Assembly: GCA_015228895.1 (NCBI GenBank)
Contig: JADGCR010000029.1
Span: forward strand, 1 to 15,906
From: Magnetococcales bacterium
Lineage (GTDB): Bacteria; Pseudomonadota; Magnetococcia; Magnetococcales; Magnetaquicoccaceae
Direction: 5' to 3'
Length of the DNA: 15,906 nt
Part shown: piece after piece, positions 15,174-15,906 of the stretch
How positions within the stretch are numbered: position 1 is the first letter of the stretch
Layout of the letters: each line of letters opens with the position of its first letter
The notes under the pieces: generated by a model
What the model saw: the letters and a program-made list of their open reading frames with translations, nothing else
Told to the model about the DNA's origin: nothing
Databases searched by the model: none
Program-made: the position numbers and the translations under genes

Positions 15174-15906
15174 CTATTCCGCAGCAGTGGGTTGTTTTTC
15201 CCGGTAGTCACACCCCTCCGAGGCGCAGAGATGTTCGGTGCCAAAGCGTTTGGTGACCTTTTCCGTCAAGAATGGCGCGAGGCATTTGGGACAGGGGATG
15301 CCATCGAGCGGCTTGTTCCACAACGCTTTTTTGCATTTCGGGTAACCGGAGCAGGAGTAGAAGATCTTGCCGCGCCGGGATTTTTTCTCCAGAAAGGTTC
15401 CCTTGCCGCACTCCGGGCAGGCCACGCCCGTATCCTTGGGTTTTTCCAGAGGCTGGATGTTGCGACAGGCGGGATAACCGGAACAGGCCAGATACTTGCC
15501 GAAACGCCCCTCCTTGATGAGCATCGGCTGCTGGCATTTGTCGCACACCTGATCCGAGACCTCCGGTTGGGCCACCGGTTTTTCCTCCTCCCCCTCCTTT
15601 TTGAGATTCTGGGTGAAACGGCACTCCGGATAGTTGGAACAGGCCAGAAAACGTCCGAAACGTCCCAGTTTGATGAACAGGGGTTGTTGGCACTCCGGGC
15701 ATTTCTGATCCGTGGCCTCGGTGGTGATGTCGGAACGCTTGGTGGAGGTCTCCTTTTCGTCGATCTGGGTCTTGAAGGGCTTCCAGAAGGCGTCCAGCAG
15801 GGGAATCCAGGCCATCTCCCCACGGGAAACCGCGTCCAGATCATCCTCCAGATGGGCGGTGAAATGGTAGTCCACGTATTTCTCGAAATGCTCCACCAGA
15901 AAGCGG
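15174..15906 (-). CDS. topA: DNA topoisomerase I, C-terminal part, truncated by window edge
   Basis: The frame enters from the right edge and ends at TAG 15174; 243 residues are visible. It starts in the conserved tail of the topoisomerase core, LVEHFEKYVDYHFTAHLEDD, and continues with a linker and four zinc-ribbon-like units. These are CPECQQP...CSNYPEC, CDKCQQP...CSGYPAC, CPECGKG...CSGYPKC, and CPKCLAP...CASEGC. The first two share an internal repeat, IK.GRFG(R/K)(F/Y)LAC. Bacterial topoisomerase I relaxes negative supercoils; the C-terminal ribbons bind single-stranded DNA and RNA polymerase. The catalytic tyrosine lies outside the window. The gene heads a tightly packed run with the sulfatase and PAP2 genes. 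Confidence 0.95.
   Translation of the reverse strand, partial: RFLVEHFEKYVDYHFTAHLEDDLDAVSRGEMAWIPLLDAFWKPFKTQIDEKETSTKRSDITTEATDQKCPECQQPLFIKLGRFGRFLACSNYPECRFTQNLKKEGEEEKPVAQPEVSDQVCDKCQQPMLIKEGRFGKYLACSGYPACRNIQPLEKPKDTGVACPECGKGTFLEKKSRRGKIFYSCSGYPKCKKALWNKPLDGIPCPKCLAPFLTEKVTKRFGTEHLCASEGCDYREKQPTAAE

Overview
The window reads as an ordinary, gene-dense chromosomal segment of a Gram-negative, probably motile proteobacterium with high GC content. The evidence is a folate-dependent TrmFO, a plant/alphaproteobacterial-type glutamate-cysteine ligase, periplasmic and multiheme c-type proteins with Sec signals, an OapA/LysM-type M23 peptidase, and a near-consensus flagellar sigma-28 promoter. 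The gene mix would suit an alphaproteobacterium or a Magnetococcia-like lineage, but that placement is inference. No transposase, integrase, CRISPR array, tRNA or rRNA was seen. No gene-free stretch exceeds 300 bases; the longest is about 265 bases (10926-11190).

Layout, left to right. Positions 1-4413 (minus strand): a UvrD-family helicase, trmFO, and the N-terminal part of an M23-type cell-wall peptidase that runs off the left edge. Positions 4414-4531 hold two overlapping divergent promoters: a sigma-70-type promoter for the helicase and a sigma-28-type promoter for a small unknown gene (4532-4882, plus). Positions 4889-7462 (minus): an apparent operon of a membrane-anchored SH3 protein, a PII-like protein and an ETF:ubiquinone oxidoreductase. 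Positions 7479-9948 (plus): argB, with an odd leader, then gshA, preceded by an overlapping 14-codon ORF. A bidirectional terminator separates gshA from a secreted PDZ protein (9993-10925, minus). A pentaheme cytochrome c follows, divergently transcribed (11191-12447, plus). Positions 12596-15906 (minus): the zinc-ribbon end of topA, then an LTA-synthase-family membrane sulfatase, then a PAP2 lipid phosphatase that is frameshifted at a G9 tract.

How the genes relate. topA, the sulfatase and the PAP2 gene are packed with a 3-base gap and a 4-base overlap, so the two envelope-lipid enzymes are probably co-translated. The PII-like gene lies divergent to argB, whose product is a classic PII target elsewhere, but the likely T-loop here lacks the usual tyrosine. 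The observations most worth checking are the sigma-28 promoter on the small unknown gene, the possible phase-variable PAP2 gene, the argB and gshA leaders, and two near-identical terminator-like repeats.
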